Source of the DNA: Reticulitermes lucifugus
Taxonomy: Eukaryota > Arthropoda > Insecta > Blattodea > Rhinotermitidae
Assembly (NCBI GenBank): GCA_026260175.1
Contig: JAKCWW010000460.1
Span: 47,081 to 111,080 of the forward strand
DNA length: 64,000 bases
Direction of reading: 5' to 3'
The notes under the pieces: generated by a model
Seen by the model: only the letters and a program-made list of their open reading frames with translations
Databases searched by the model: none
What the model was told of the DNA's origin: nothing
Made by a program: the position numbers and the translations under genes
Part shown: piece after piece, positions 45,081 to 56,325 of the stretch
Layout of the letters: each line of letters begins with the position of its first letter
Position numbering within the stretch: the stretch's first letter is position 1

Positions 45081-47069
45081 CATCACTTTGGTGACATAAT
45101 ATAAAAATAGTTTCCACAGTTGCTTTAAAAACTGATAATATTCAAACCTTAAAAGTCACATAACTAAACCCCATTTATATTTCACATGGTAAAAGCAGTG
45201 CAATAAATTAGTAAGCCGGTATAACATAACGTGAATCGAAGCTTTTATGCATAGCCAAAAATACGGTCGACTGTTTAAAAGCTTCTAGGGGGCAAATCAA
45301 TTCTGAATTTGGCGAGCACGGCTGGGTGCAATTTTCCAAGTTCTGTAGGCCTACGTAGCTTCATTATAACTCTCCACAGGTCGACAGCGGGTTAACAAGA
45401 GTAAACTGACAGAACCGTTAAGTAAACCGACCAACACTGAAACACGTACTAACAGATGCATTTTCCATTACCGCAGATAATGACTATGTTAAATTTCAAG
45501 AGCCCAGCACAGTACCTTAACACGCAACGTGAACGCGAACGGTCAAATACACACTAAAACACCAGACACTTCGCTATTTTACAAGTGCGTCTTCACTTAA
45601 TGATGTCGATGCACTAAAACTCTTAGTAAAGAACGTTTGCTTCATGGTTACCAAAATGACGTGCAACTCCTAACAATGTGGGTACTCACGCATTTATAAC
45701 GCATCTGTACCCTTCTGACAATTGAACATACGAAGAACAGCCTCCCCAGTGAAACGTCTTAACAACATAAACAATGCGTTGAGCTTTCTACACGTACAAA
45801 TCACAAGACCTTCCATACGGACTATATTCTTATTGACATGTTCATATTATTTACTCTATTATACTTTCCATCTACAACTCTACAGAGGTCTCACGCAACA
45901 TAAATATTCCCTTTCACGTGCACTCGTAGTCCTAAGTTTTCTTAAGAAATCACCGACGTTATAGAAGTTCAAAATCCGATATCGGTCAGTGAACAAACTC
46001 CAGAAATCCAGTAATATTACGAAATTCAATCCCTTTGTTGGAACCCGAACAGCGTCCAGGAAAGGACATCTTAGGACCCTTTCATGCAACAATCGAATTA
46101 ATTTCACATACTCCTTCGTTACTACTCAGAAACAAATTTTAATATCGCCCTTTGATGTACGCCCATTTCTCCACAGAAGTCCGTTAACTTAAGAATTTCT
46201 GGATCCATTCATCTTATGGATTATGGCTGTTACATGCCCGAACTTAACAACCTCCTCATTTTAACCACCCTAACAATAAACAGTGAAGTGTACAAATTAT
46301 GAAGCTCGCCGTTATATTAGTTCACCTCCCCTCGTGTTCCTTGTTCGTATTAGGTCCAAACAAATACTATTCGTCTGATCAGTGGAACATAAAAAAGCAT
46401 CTCAATCCAAAGACATTCCAAATTCATTAAATATACTGTTCATACAACCCTGCATGTTTCAACATAATTCACTCAATCGCGTATCACAGAGGAGCACTGC
46501 CACACATCACGATGGCCATCAGCAAGAAACAATAAATTATACAAAACCGGTACATGAAACACCCCCAGAATACATCAGAGTTAAATATGACAACCAGAGT
46601 TCGAGCGCTTCGCATAGTACACTGATTGATTCGTCTCCTCATGTACACGAACATACCACGCAACAGAAGAAATAATATTTTAACACACTTTAATGAGCCG
46701 ATCGTATCTTTTATCTAATGATACTCGCGATTTTGGCAGAATTCTGTCAAAACATACAAGGTTACATGAGTAGTTTAATTAATGAATTTAAAATAATGTT
46801 GTATTCGGTTGGTATTATTAAGTCTGCTTTGTGAAGGAAGATCAAGGGCAATAAATGGCGTAAGACTCCTCTAAACGGAATGGGTCACGAAGTTTACTGA
46901 GACATTTGTTGGAAAAAAAATTAATTTTAGTAGCAATACTTCTGGTAGGACTAGCAACCCTTATGGTAGTAAACCTAGCAGTGTACCACAAAGCTTCTCC
47001 ACCAGCTAGGCGATATTTAGCTTATCAAAAGGCCTATTCGCCAGATTGCTAAGTGGTGGTATCAGTGCA
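45081..47069. other. No recognised feature
   Basis: Frames of 67-97 codons (45722-46675) have no domain and lie on both strands. Nothing else found. Confidence 0.45.
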
Positions 47070-47088
47070 GCAGCATCAGCAGCAGTAA

Positions 47089-47129
<41 letters not shown>

Positions 47130-47130
47130 T
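47070..47130. repeat. (TAG)n microsatellite
   Basis: A CAG/CAT-rich lead followed by about fourteen AGT/TAG units. Confidence 0.95.
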
Positions 47131-48100
47131 GCTTAGTTAAAAACCACGCCAAGAATACGTACATAGGGGTGGAGTTTTACTAATTAAAAAATTGTGTGTG
47201 TTGTGTGTTGTGTGCGTAAACTGCACTCAACAAGCTCAGGATAGGGCCCAGTAACCGACTCGTCGGTACGCAATAATGAACTTTCGATAGTCTTAAAAGG
47301 TGGAGAATACCTTGACCAGCTCCGAGAACAACACAACTGAATTAATAATACATTCCTCTCTTCGTTCGAACAATGCTATGAGTGTGCACAAGAGGCACAG
47401 CGGCGCTAGACGGAGATGAGCACTAAGTTTCACGTTTCTGGCGGAAATGTCCAGTAGCTTTTTTTGTTTTCCAATTCACGGTTAGGTCGAACCAACACTC
47501 CGAACTTTCAGAATTTTAAAACTGCGCCAGTATGTGTACCCATTCAAGTTGCAATAACCAATGGACTTCATTGTCACTTGGTCTCCTTTCTTTAATAAGG
47601 TCATTATGATGGAAGGCCTAAACCTCATTTTCATACAACCTGCAATTACATGAAAATTGCTTCCAATTACAGAACTCCCTGGAGGTTAATCACTAGCGAA
47701 CTTATTAAAACGCCAATCTAACCATTCATCATTTTGTATAAATGAGTTTGTGTGATCGAATATGGTATTTAAGGATTAAATATTTACGTATTAGTTTCCA
47801 CTGTTAACAAAACACAATAAAAAAACAGCCAAAACTAAACGTCACCACATGCAAAATAGTCGCACGTGACTTCGAATTGGCAGCTGCATCTGTCAGCTCA
47901 TCCAGATTTCCAAGTCTGCGCATTCGGTCAGTTTAAAACAGATTTAGCTGCAGAGTTCACATTGCATGACTGACACACAGTGACGTGGTGACGTGGAAAC
48001 GAGACGCCACGCATTGTTCACCTCAACACGAAAAGCACTGGGCAAGAGTGGGCTCGGTTCCTCAGACTCGTTGTGTTGAAAAAACGGGAGCTGAAATGTT
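47131..48100. other. No recognised feature
   Basis: A short TGTGTGT/TGTTG tract at 47191-47215. Otherwise unassigned. Confidence 0.45.
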
Positions 48101-48109
48101 GGTAAAAGA

Positions 48110-49210
48110 CTACAGACCGCCTAAAGCGACGGCATTTATTCACGTCGTTTACGGACTGTGATGGAAATGCATGGGCAGCGGTTGAACAGTGCTGGTGGCA
48201 ATTCCGCGACGGTCGCCGCCCACGCAGCACGGTATACAAAGTGTATACCAGTGGTTGAGAGATACGAGATGGTTCACAAGTACCAAGGAGCGTGGCGTAA
48301 TTCAAGGCCTTCATGACCACGAAAAGTGACTGCAAAGAATCCAACGCGGTCAGAGAATTAGTGTTCGCCGAAATGCCCTTCAAATGCAGGTTACGGAGAA
48401 CTAGTGGTCTGTACCCATACCACTGCTAACCTGTGGAAACTCTTCAGCCAGTGGATCATACAGCTCGACGAGATTTCTGTCACTGGATTGTAGAACAGTG
48501 TCTGCTTGTGAAAGAAATTTTGTTTTGTAGCCCAATTAACGCGAGATAGGATAACCAACTACCCAGCACACATGTACGTTTACCCAACAACCGTCAGCAC
48601 TCCACTGCAAGCAGTTTTACAACGTTGCTTTTCGGTAACGCGCCGTGCGATCTATCGACGATCGACTAACTGGGTCACTTGTTTTGACGAAAGATTTATA
48701 GCAGACTACTACAGTCGAACCCGCTTATAACGACATCACTTTATACGACACCTCGTCTATACCAATTAATTCCTCACCGTTAACCGTAACATTATTCTGC
48801 TCGGTTATAACAACACTCGTTTAAAACGACACAAAATATTCGGTTCCTTTCATGACGTTATAACCGAGTTCGACTGTACTTCCCTTTCCTAGAGTACGAC
48901 TTATCAGTTCCTTTGGAAGGCGTCCCTCTCCATGACAAATTAATCATGTGGATGCCACAAAACGGCGCCCCGCCTCAATTCTTCGACAAGTCATGGAATA
49001 CTAAAATCGGTGCTATTGCAGTCCGTAATTGGTAGTAATGTCCGCATGCCTGGGTACCCCGTTCGTCAGACGTTAAATCCCTTGATTACTGCTTGTGGGG
49101 ATATATGAAAGGGCTGGAGCATGAGCAGAAATCGCAGATACGAGATGAACTCTTAGACTGCTTTTCCACGAGCAGTATTTACCGGCGCTGTTATCACGAA
49201 CAACAGCCGT
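48110..49210 (+). pseudogene. Tc1/mariner-type (IS630, DDE) transposase pseudogene, interrupted by a MITE
   Basis: Recognisable blocks in shifting frames: VYQWLRDTRWF (helix-turn-helix region), LQPVDHTARRDFCHWIVEQ (linker before the catalytic core, 48450-48510), LSVPLEGVPLHDKLIMWMP then QNGAPPQFF (48900-48985), and SDVKSLDYCLWGYMKG (49060-49115). In the family the second catalytic block is HDGAPAHF; here it is QNGAPPQF, so that D is N. The third block keeps D (SSD). Stops and frameshifts occur throughout. A pogo MITE sits at 48712-48876. No TIRs found. Confidence 0.75.
48712..48876. mobile_element. pogo/Tigger-type MITE, 165 bp, inside the transposase pseudogene
   Basis: The left end is CAGTCGAACCCGCTTATAAC; the right end inverted is CAGTCGAACTCGGTTATAAC. 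TA lies on both sides (48710-48711 and 48877-48878). Internal GTTATAAC and AACGAC motifs repeat. It inserted after the surrounding transposase gene was in place. Confidence 0.92.
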
Positions 49211-49237
49211 TCACCATCAGCAACTTCCCGCTAAGTG

Positions 49238-49883
49238 TGCGTACCCACCAACAGAGTAGAGTCGAGTTCAGGCGAGTTCAGTCGAGTCCAGTCAGACTCT
49301 AAGAGGCGGGGAGTGGGGCTCACCGACCGAGTTGAGTCCAATCAACTCCGCGCGAATCCAATATATTTTAAATACTCTTTGAACAGTGCACAAGTAAAGA
49401 AAAATACAGCGATGGAAAATTTTAACCCGCTTCTTTTGCACACAATTATGGGGGGAAGGAGTTTGAGCCAGAAGAGAAGAAACATGAGGGTGCACCCAGT
49501 AAACATGAAGAGAATGGAATTCGGAATATTTCGCCCATCTCCTGTGTAATTCTTACCAAACGCTGGCTATGTATTCTCTGTTTCTATCTTCACAATGAGA
49601 GGCGTCGTAGCTTGCCTGGTGGTCCTGAACTCAAAGAATAAAGCTTTCTACATTCATTTCCCGACGCAAAATAGCAGCCCCCACGCCCGATCACTGGAGT
49701 CCGACTGATGAAAATGAAACATGCGGCATCATTACCTTGACTCGGCAAGACTCGTGGGACTCGACTCGACTCTGCTGGTGTGTACGCATTACCGAGCGCG
49801 GCCAATGTAAGTAAGCCAAATAGTCTCTGCCGCGTCTTTGCGAGTCTGGTTGGACTCGACTCGACTCTGTTGGTGGGTACGCA
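49238..49883 (+). mobile_element. PIF/Harbinger-like non-autonomous element with duplicated right end
   Basis: Left TIR TGCGTACCCACCAACAGAGT, then AGAGTCGAGTTC. Right TIR GACTCGACTCGACTCTGTTG, then GTGGGTACGCA, ending 49883. A second copy of the right terminus ends at 49788; TTA follows both right ends, but GTG precedes the left end, so a 3-bp duplication is not proven. Inside, KRRNMRVHPVNMKRMEFGIF (49468-49530) resembles the RRxWVHPINxKRxxxGEF start of HARBI1-type nucleases. Confidence 0.65.
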
Positions 49884-50765
49884 TTATACAGCCGCTCGTG
49901 GAAAAGGCAAGATTATTCCCCATGCCTCTCAACTAGCAGCACCGCATAATCAGCAGCTGCAGCACCGTGAACTCGACACAAGCACTGCGGAAATAGCAGC
50001 GCACATTCGTGAAATACGTCCATTAGGCAGCGGGCTCACGGCAGCGCGCTAAAACCGCTCGTGGTAAAAGACCCTTAACGGGGAATCATGGACTGTGCTG
50101 CTCTTATACAAACAATCATGAAAGCATACAGAAGAACACGTGCCACCAGAACGAGTTCGGTTGTGTAAAGCCAGTGCAGGAGGTTATTTGGAACAGCCAG
50201 TCACTTAAGAACGCACGTTATGTCACAACTTTCGTTTAAACATGATTACGTAACCACCTAATGGCCGAATTACTATCCACGCTGATACATGTTGAAGTCA
50301 AAACGAGCTAACGAATACATATCTAAAGTATGGTACACGTTTTGTGAAATGCTGTATATGTATCCATCGCCAGCATTATTAGGTATGCAGGATTAGGCGT
50401 AACTGTCTGTCCCTAACCGATAATTACCTTACTGGAAATAAAATAAATTAGTTCATCTCCCAAAATGTAACTAATCTTCTGGTAATAAAGCCTCTTCAGC
50501 CAACGCTGATGATAGTAAATGAAGCATCCCCCCCCCCCAATCAACTGACTCAGTGCTGCAGCAATTCCACACATCTTACTTCATAGCAAATCTCCCTAAT
50601 ATCCGTTAATGTACAAAATATTACACAATCTTACATTACGTACTTGTTTCACGCCTTTCAGATCCACACATTGCAGAGCGAAATTTCTTTACAGACACTT
50701 GTAACTTATCTGCTCTGTAAAACATCAAGATTCACATTTATGCAACGTAACTGACACAAAAGTAA
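49884..50765. other. No recognised feature
   Basis: A short motif CCGCTCGTGG occurs at 49892 and 50056. A C-run lies at 50529. No gene. Confidence 0.45.
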
Positions 50766-50767
50766 AG

Positions 50768-51055
50768 TAGTCCCTACACACGCCACGAAAGCACGTGAGA
50801 GAAGCGGAGGTACAGCTCCAATCATTCTCACCCTCGTCACTAGATGGAGATGAGTGGTCAGCCTCACGCCCCGGTCCCTTTACCCCCGAGGAATGAGCTG
50901 CCGGTACCAATTAAACTGCAGGCCGGGTGCGCCCCAGAGCTGGTCTGGACGTTCTGGAGAAGAGATCAATCTATCCTTGTCGGCACTCGAATCTCCGGTC
51001 GTCCAGTCCGCAGCTTTATCACTACACTGACTGCGCTACCCCGGCTCCCACTGGC
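50768..51055 (-). mobile_element. SINE-A, full length, minus strand
   Basis: The plus strand shows GGAGGTACAGCTCCAATCAT, GGTCAGCCTCACGCCCCGG, CCGGGTGCGCCCCAGAGCTG, inverse box B GGCACTCGAATCTCCGG, then TGCGCTACCCCGGCTCCC at the inverse 5' end. It is the best complete minus-strand copy and defines the head start near 51055. Confidence 0.85.
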
Positions 51056-52299
51056 ACAGTTACTGTTTCATATATACATGCAGACACTGCTCTTCGTGTT
51101 CCAGATAGCAGAGTGCAGAACAGTTTATAAGTAAAAAACAGCACACATTTCCAGAATATCAATTTTAAACACATCACCTCATTCACATTATTTCAACTTT
51201 TAAATGTTCCCAGGCATTAAAAATTCAAAACAATGATACTTTATTAGAGTCACTTATAACTGTTGCATCGTCAGCCCTTCGTAAGAAGGATTTCAAAACA
51301 GTTAAAAGGGAAAAAATTGACTCAAGACCTTTATGCCAAAATGACGTTAAATCTGACTTAAAATGCAAGTATAGTGCTTGTATCTCTCAATGTACAACTG
51401 AATTCAACCCTTAACACATAAAATGTCCTAATTGAGAACAGAATATTCAAGGAGTTCAGGAAATTATTTTATATCTTGTTCCGTCTATATCTACTTCTTA
51501 GCTACCACGTATTATTACTGGGAATTGACAGCCTCATAGAGAAATTAGGTGTTGAAGAAATTTTTCTGGTAAACACATTTTGAGGTACCGGTACATTTAC
51601 CGATAAACATATTAATATCGATATGAAGTTGATCTTGAACTTCGCTATACACGACATTTGAACAGGAATGTTACACCTTAAGCAGCTCGCATTGGTCAAA
51701 CAACGAACCGAGGCGCCTGCATGAGTGAGACAGAGAGAGGTATCTGGTCACGCAACAAGCAAACTGGCTGCAAGGGCAAAGATGAGAACACTGTGAACAA
51801 ATAATGGAAGTATGCAAAGCAAACACTGGATGAAGCAAGACTCTAAAACAGCCAATGGAAATGTACTGATCTGGATAATCAGTACGCAGACCAATTTACA
51901 TCCGTACTTTTAATTATACGCAGACATCGACATCTGACGCAAGCTGGTGTTGCAAAGCTAAACAAACGTTCAGCCACGAGTTACTGTTGCAATGTTAAAC
52001 AAAACGTTCAAAGCATATCTCAAAACCTACTCTCCTGCTACATAAATAAGTTCTACGTCCCTATTATGGCGGAGGAAAGGAATACATACAGAATTTTGAT
52101 GACGAAATTTATAGGAAATGTTCCATTAAAAGTATTGTGGCTTTAAGTACAACTACATTGCACCGTACAATAACAAAGTGTGTTCATTAGTTATTTAAAA
52201 TGTAATTGCTCCAGTATGTTTAAAATTCATAAACACAGATTCAATAATTACATTTTTTATCATTCTGTTTGAATTTTGATACAAATGTTGATTGTTTTC
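51056..52299. other. No recognised feature
   Basis: AT-rich; a 65-codon frame only. Part of 52150-52299 may belong to the hAT end that follows. Confidence 0.45.
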
Positions 52300-52394
52300 A
52301 TAATTATCGAGTTCTCCACAAAATCCTCTCGCGACCCTACGTCAGACCCCCCGCGACCCTAATTTTGGTCGCGACCTGAGGTTGGGAACCACTG
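52300..52394. mobile_element. hAT 3' terminus without partner
   Basis: CGCGACCCTAATTTTGGTCG, then CGACCTGAGGTTGGGAACC, then ACTG. Inverted, this is a CAGTGGTTCCCAACCTCAGG start with GGTCGCGACC subterminal repeats, a typical hAT end. No left end is found within 700 bp upstream. Confidence 0.65.
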
Positions 52395-53520
52395 GCTTAG
52401 ACGCTCAGATATCTATGCCGAAAGAAATATACGATCGTTAGCAGTTAACAATATATATAGGCTACATCCTGCATGGCCTGACAATAGAAGCTGTTCACTC
52501 ATTACTTTCTGATATTATTGCTTATGTAAGTCAACACAACTGTGTATTAGACTGCCAAGTGACGAATTGAAACTATACTGGTGTCTATTCATTTTAAGTT
52601 AACCCCTTCCATTGTCAGGCAGATCGTCATGTGTATTTATCGAAAGCCTCCCTATGTGCTTCCCGATTTTTATAGTTGTAATTACAGTAGGTAAACAGAT
52701 TGTTTTATGTATGACGTTCGTGTTCACTTTAATAAAGAAAGGCGCAATTATACTCGAACGTTCCAACATCCGTCAGAACTTCTATTTCCAACGTCTGTGC
52801 TGGTGTCAGGCCATAATGCCAGCCGTGGAAAGGACTACTGCTAGTGGATCATTTAAAGCACAGTCGTTACTACATCGACAATGTGTTTTAGAGTGAAAAT
52901 ACTCTGCATTTTACGCAAACGGTGTATTTGTGTGTTTCGTACAATTTTCAGAAGACATAGCGCTTACGTCCCTAAACAACACTGACAGTCAGGTACTTGT
53001 AACAGGTGCGCAGTGTTTTCTGTGCAGTATAATATGTTAGTTTACACACAGATGCATACTTTCAGGCTATCAAGGAAAACCTACAATAGTACCGCTTGAA
53101 AAATAGTTGGTCTTTAGTATCAAACACCGGCAAAACGAAACCGTCACTATTTTCAATCTATGTGCAAATAACCGGGTACGACCCGTTTAACAACAGTGGA
53201 TGGTACTGTACGTATGCGTGCCAAATGCTGTAACCATAAAAGACTCTGCGCTTTACGCACGAAGTGTATTTGCGTATCCTGTGGTTATCACCATAAACAC
53301 TTAATATTTCCCCCCACAGCACTAACCGGTTAGTATTTATAATAAAAATGCAGTCTAGTTTCTGAGGTATAAAATAAACTCCAAGTTTCTAATGGTTCAG
53401 ACATGGCCAGTACTTTAGCGTCAGCTCCGGACTGCAACGCAAACCCATCCTACGCTTTTAAGAACTGGTATGTTACCAAATATCTACGATGTGTCTGTAA
53501 GAGTAATGGCAATATTGTCC
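52395..53520. other. No recognised feature
   Basis: A related phrase, CTGCATTTTACGCAAACGGTGT (two bases over the run shown as CTGCATTTTACGCAAACGG) at about 52904 and CTGCGCTTTACGCACGAAGT at about 53246, suggests an old 340-bp direct duplication. A 94-codon frame at 52612-52896 has no domain. Confidence 0.4.
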
Positions 53521-53524
53521 CAGT

Positions 53525-53795
53525 GCACGCCATCGGGGCATACAGGAGGAGCAGATGTACAGCTTCTCTCATTCTTAATCTCGGTACTAGATACAGGTGA
53601 GTGATCAGCTTCACGCCCCGGCCGCTTTATCTTCAGGAAAAGAACAGCCGGTACTCATTGAATTGGGGGGCTGGTTGGGCCTCACAGCCTGTCTAGACGT
53701 TTTTAAGAAGATTAAAATCGCTTACCCTATAGGGAATCGAACCCCGGTCCGAAGTCTTTTTCACTGCACTGACTGACCTATCCCGGTCCCCATTC
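53525..53795 (-). mobile_element. SINE-A, minus strand, full length
   Basis: GTACAGCTTCTCTCATTCTT, CAGCTTCACGCCCCGGCCG, GGGGGGCTGGTTGGGCCTCA, inverse box B GGGAATCGAACCCCGGTCC, and CTGACCTATCCCGGTCCCC at the head end. First of three adjacent SINE-A copies. Confidence 0.85.
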
Positions 53796-53922
53796 ACACA
53801 GTCTACCTATAATGCAACCATGGAAAGAAGTCCCGCGGATGGAGGCGGATGAAGGTGCTGGAATATTACAGAACAGAAAGGCTAGACTGGGATGGAATAT
53901 AGGGAAGCACCCTTGAAGGAGA

Positions 53923-54203
53923 TGTGGACCGGGATAGCGTAGTCGGTATAGCGACTCGCTAAGAGCTGGGTGGTCCGGGGATCGAATCTCGGTGTGGGCG
54001 AGATTTTCAGCACCCGTTCAGACCGGCCATCGGGCCTACCCAGCCTCCTGTACAATGGGTACTGGGTCATTCGGTAAAGCGGCCGGGGCGTGGCGTTGAC
54101 AACCCATCCCCATCCATCGCCGAGGTTAAAGAAAGAGTAGAGCTATACCTCTACTCCCCCTCTGGGCCTTCATGGCCTGTTCTGGGATGAACTTTATCTT
54201 TTT
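53923..54203 (+). mobile_element. SINE-A with 14-bp target duplication
   Basis: ACCCTTGAAGGAGA flanks the element exactly (53909-53922 and 54204-54217). A box GGATAGCGTAGTCGGTATAG, B box GGGGATCGAATCTCGG, body GGCCTACCCAGCCTCCTGTA and GCGGCCGGGGCGTGGCG, and a 3' end in CTTTATCTTTTT with no poly-A. The defined ends make it the reference copy: 281 bp. The T-rich end suggests a LINE-specific 3' recognition sequence, not poly-A priming. Confidence 0.93.
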
Positions 54204-54261
54204 ACCCTTGAAGGAGAAGCGTATGAATTCGAGGGAGACATGGAGGGGGCAGATCCATGAG

Positions 54262-54460
54262 GCTTCTTTCCGTGGCAGGTGAGTGGTGAGCTTCAAAAGG
54301 CAGCGGCTTTATCCCCGACTTAAGGCCCCAGAAACCCGTTGGACAGGAGGGTGAGGGACGTCAGAGTCGGACTAGACACTGTGAAGAGAATGTCTGCCAG
54401 TCCCGGAAATCGAACTCCAAGTATACGGCTGTCCAGCCCGCAGCCCATAATCCAGCTCTC
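54262..54460 (-). mobile_element. SINE-A, minus strand
   Basis: GGTGAGTGGTGAGCTTCAAA, GCGGCTTTATCCCCGAC, CCAGTCCCGGAAATCGAACT (inverse box B), then CCAGCCCGCAGCCCATAAT. Third copy of the cluster, opposite in orientation to its neighbour. Confidence 0.75.
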
Positions 54461-55615
54461 ATATAATCAAGATATCGCATGTCCCATTCTCTACATTTGC
54501 CTCACTACATACAACAAACAGGTTCCAGAATTAAATCACTCCGCCAACCAGCAAAAATTACATCACTACATCTCTCTTAACGACATGTATCAGTCACCTG
54601 TGTTACCTACTCTCGATATGAAATGATCTGGCTGTAGACTGGTGAGGTGGGACGTGTGAAAAATGAAGCGACAGCCTGTAGAGTTTCCCTTTCCCGAACA
54701 TTTCCTTTAAACCTTCCAAGCACGCAGTTCAATGACATAATACATAAAACTTCAGTTTCCACCTCACAGACAACACAGTTCCATGTCCACCAAGAGGATC
54801 GATCTGTTAACACTGTTTAACAAGCAAACAACCGTTGTTAATTGTGGGAATCACGTGGAACCCACAAATACACTGTGTACAGCAAACTGCTGAGTATCTT
54901 TAACGTCGAGCCAGGCGGTACATATAGTAATCACTGTGCTTTATTGGGCTAAAGGTTACGGAAAGCCAAGAAAATGTTCAGTCAAAATCTATAGTCTATC
55001 CGCGATTTCAATCAAAAGCATTATATATATATATCCCAACTCTCAGCAACTGATTATTCAAAGTAGTAGTTCGATGTAAACAGCCATGTACCACAACATA
55101 AACGCAAACCAGCAGCTACACAACCTTGTGTCATCAGCCAAGCATGGGGAACAGCATTAGCTTCTGTCACCTAGTTCTACAACTGACCTCCAGAGCCCGT
55201 GTCAGAATCTGAATGGTCATTTAAAAAGGTCTTCTAGACCACCGACTTCATAGCACGATCAGTCACTCCGACACGTGACAAATGATGGTATGCAAGAAGG
55301 GGGGAGAGCTGATGCTAATGTAGGTCGGACAAATGGATTCAACGTATTTATTACCACCCACACCGACCTGAGCATATTCGTTGAATATATTGAGGGTCGT
55401 TCACCTTACACACGCCTTCAGTGGCCTCGAAATAAGCGACAAGCTGAATTATTAAACTGGAGTAGGCCTACCAACTTCACAGAATACGAACTGTAACAAC
55501 CTCGGCCGACAACAAGACGCAGAGAACTAGCGTCCTGTACGCTCTCTGTGCCAAGTGCACAAAATGAACCATAAAGAGACGTCCGTCCGTTAGTGTCACC
55601 TCCGAAACCTCCTAA
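54461..55615. other. No recognised feature
   Basis: A short (AT)n run at 55022-55034. Frames of 60-95 codons without domains. Confidence 0.45.
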
Positions 55616-55619
55616 CAGT

Positions 55620-55835
55620 TGCCTGGTCCTTTCCTACTCTCCTCTTCGTTATCATTATCAGACTCTTCCTCCTTAGCTCCACACTCCTCTTAATCCCCCT
55701 ACTCATCATACCTCTCCGTAGCCCCACATTCATCGTAATGCCTCGTCATACCTCTCTCCTCAACTTCCTACTCATCATACTCCTCCTTAGTCCCACACGC
55801 CTCATTCTCGACCTCATTTTCTTCTACTTATTGTA
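55620..55835 (-). repeat. Pyrimidine-rich degenerate repeat; acidic shadow on the minus strand
   Basis: Plus-strand C/T-rich units share CTCCTTAGxxCCACA and CTACTCATCATAC, with anchors near 55670, 55716 and 55787. On the minus strand one frame reads GTKEEYDE, GATERYDE, GAKEEESDNDNEEE with stops between. It could be a decayed acidic-repeat coding exon or just a purine/pyrimidine minisatellite. I favour the latter. Confidence 0.6.
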
Positions 55836-56067
55836 CGAATCAGGAATTATCCGTCTCATGATCAATCCCAAGAGAGCAAATCACAAGGCGTATGCGGAAC
55901 CAGCCAATCGCAAGCCATCGCCCAATACACGAATTCAAATCACGATGCTGACATATCTCCATCTCCTCATTAGAAATCGAACCCGCGACACCCGTGTTCA
56001 GGCGGTTTAAGAATATGTGCACTTTGGAACACGTCATTTTCATACATAAATGTACAAAGGGCGCCAT

Positions 56068-56325
56068 TGACAACTCAGTCTGCAGAGTGGGTACACTGTG
56101 GCTGGGCGTCTGGGGAACCAAATTTCGATCCCTCACTGGGATAAAACATGTTTCTCTTCTCCAAAGCGTCCAGATCGGCCCTGGACCGCAACCAGTCTCC
56201 TACTCAATGAGTACTGGGGGCCCTTTCCCCGAGGGTACAGTGACCGGGGCGTGTCGAGGTTACGAATGTATGGAACTATGGTTCCACTCCATTCCATTCC
56301 CCCTTTACGTCTGCCGGCGTGCTGC
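56068..56325 (+). mobile_element. SINE-A, plus strand
   Basis: Head with diverged box B AATTTCGATCCCTCACTGG, body GCGTCCAGATCGGCCCTGG, CAGTCTCCTACTCAATGAGT, GGGTACAGTGACCGGGGCG. The distal part is mutated (CCATTCCATTCCCCC). Confidence 0.8.

Noticed and set aside
49590-49805. HARBI1-like peptide YFASGNECRKLYSL on the minus strand as part of the transposase
   Set aside because: It lies on the opposite strand from the clearer RRNMRVHPVNMKRMEFGIF block, so at least one is coincidental; I kept only the plus-strand block.
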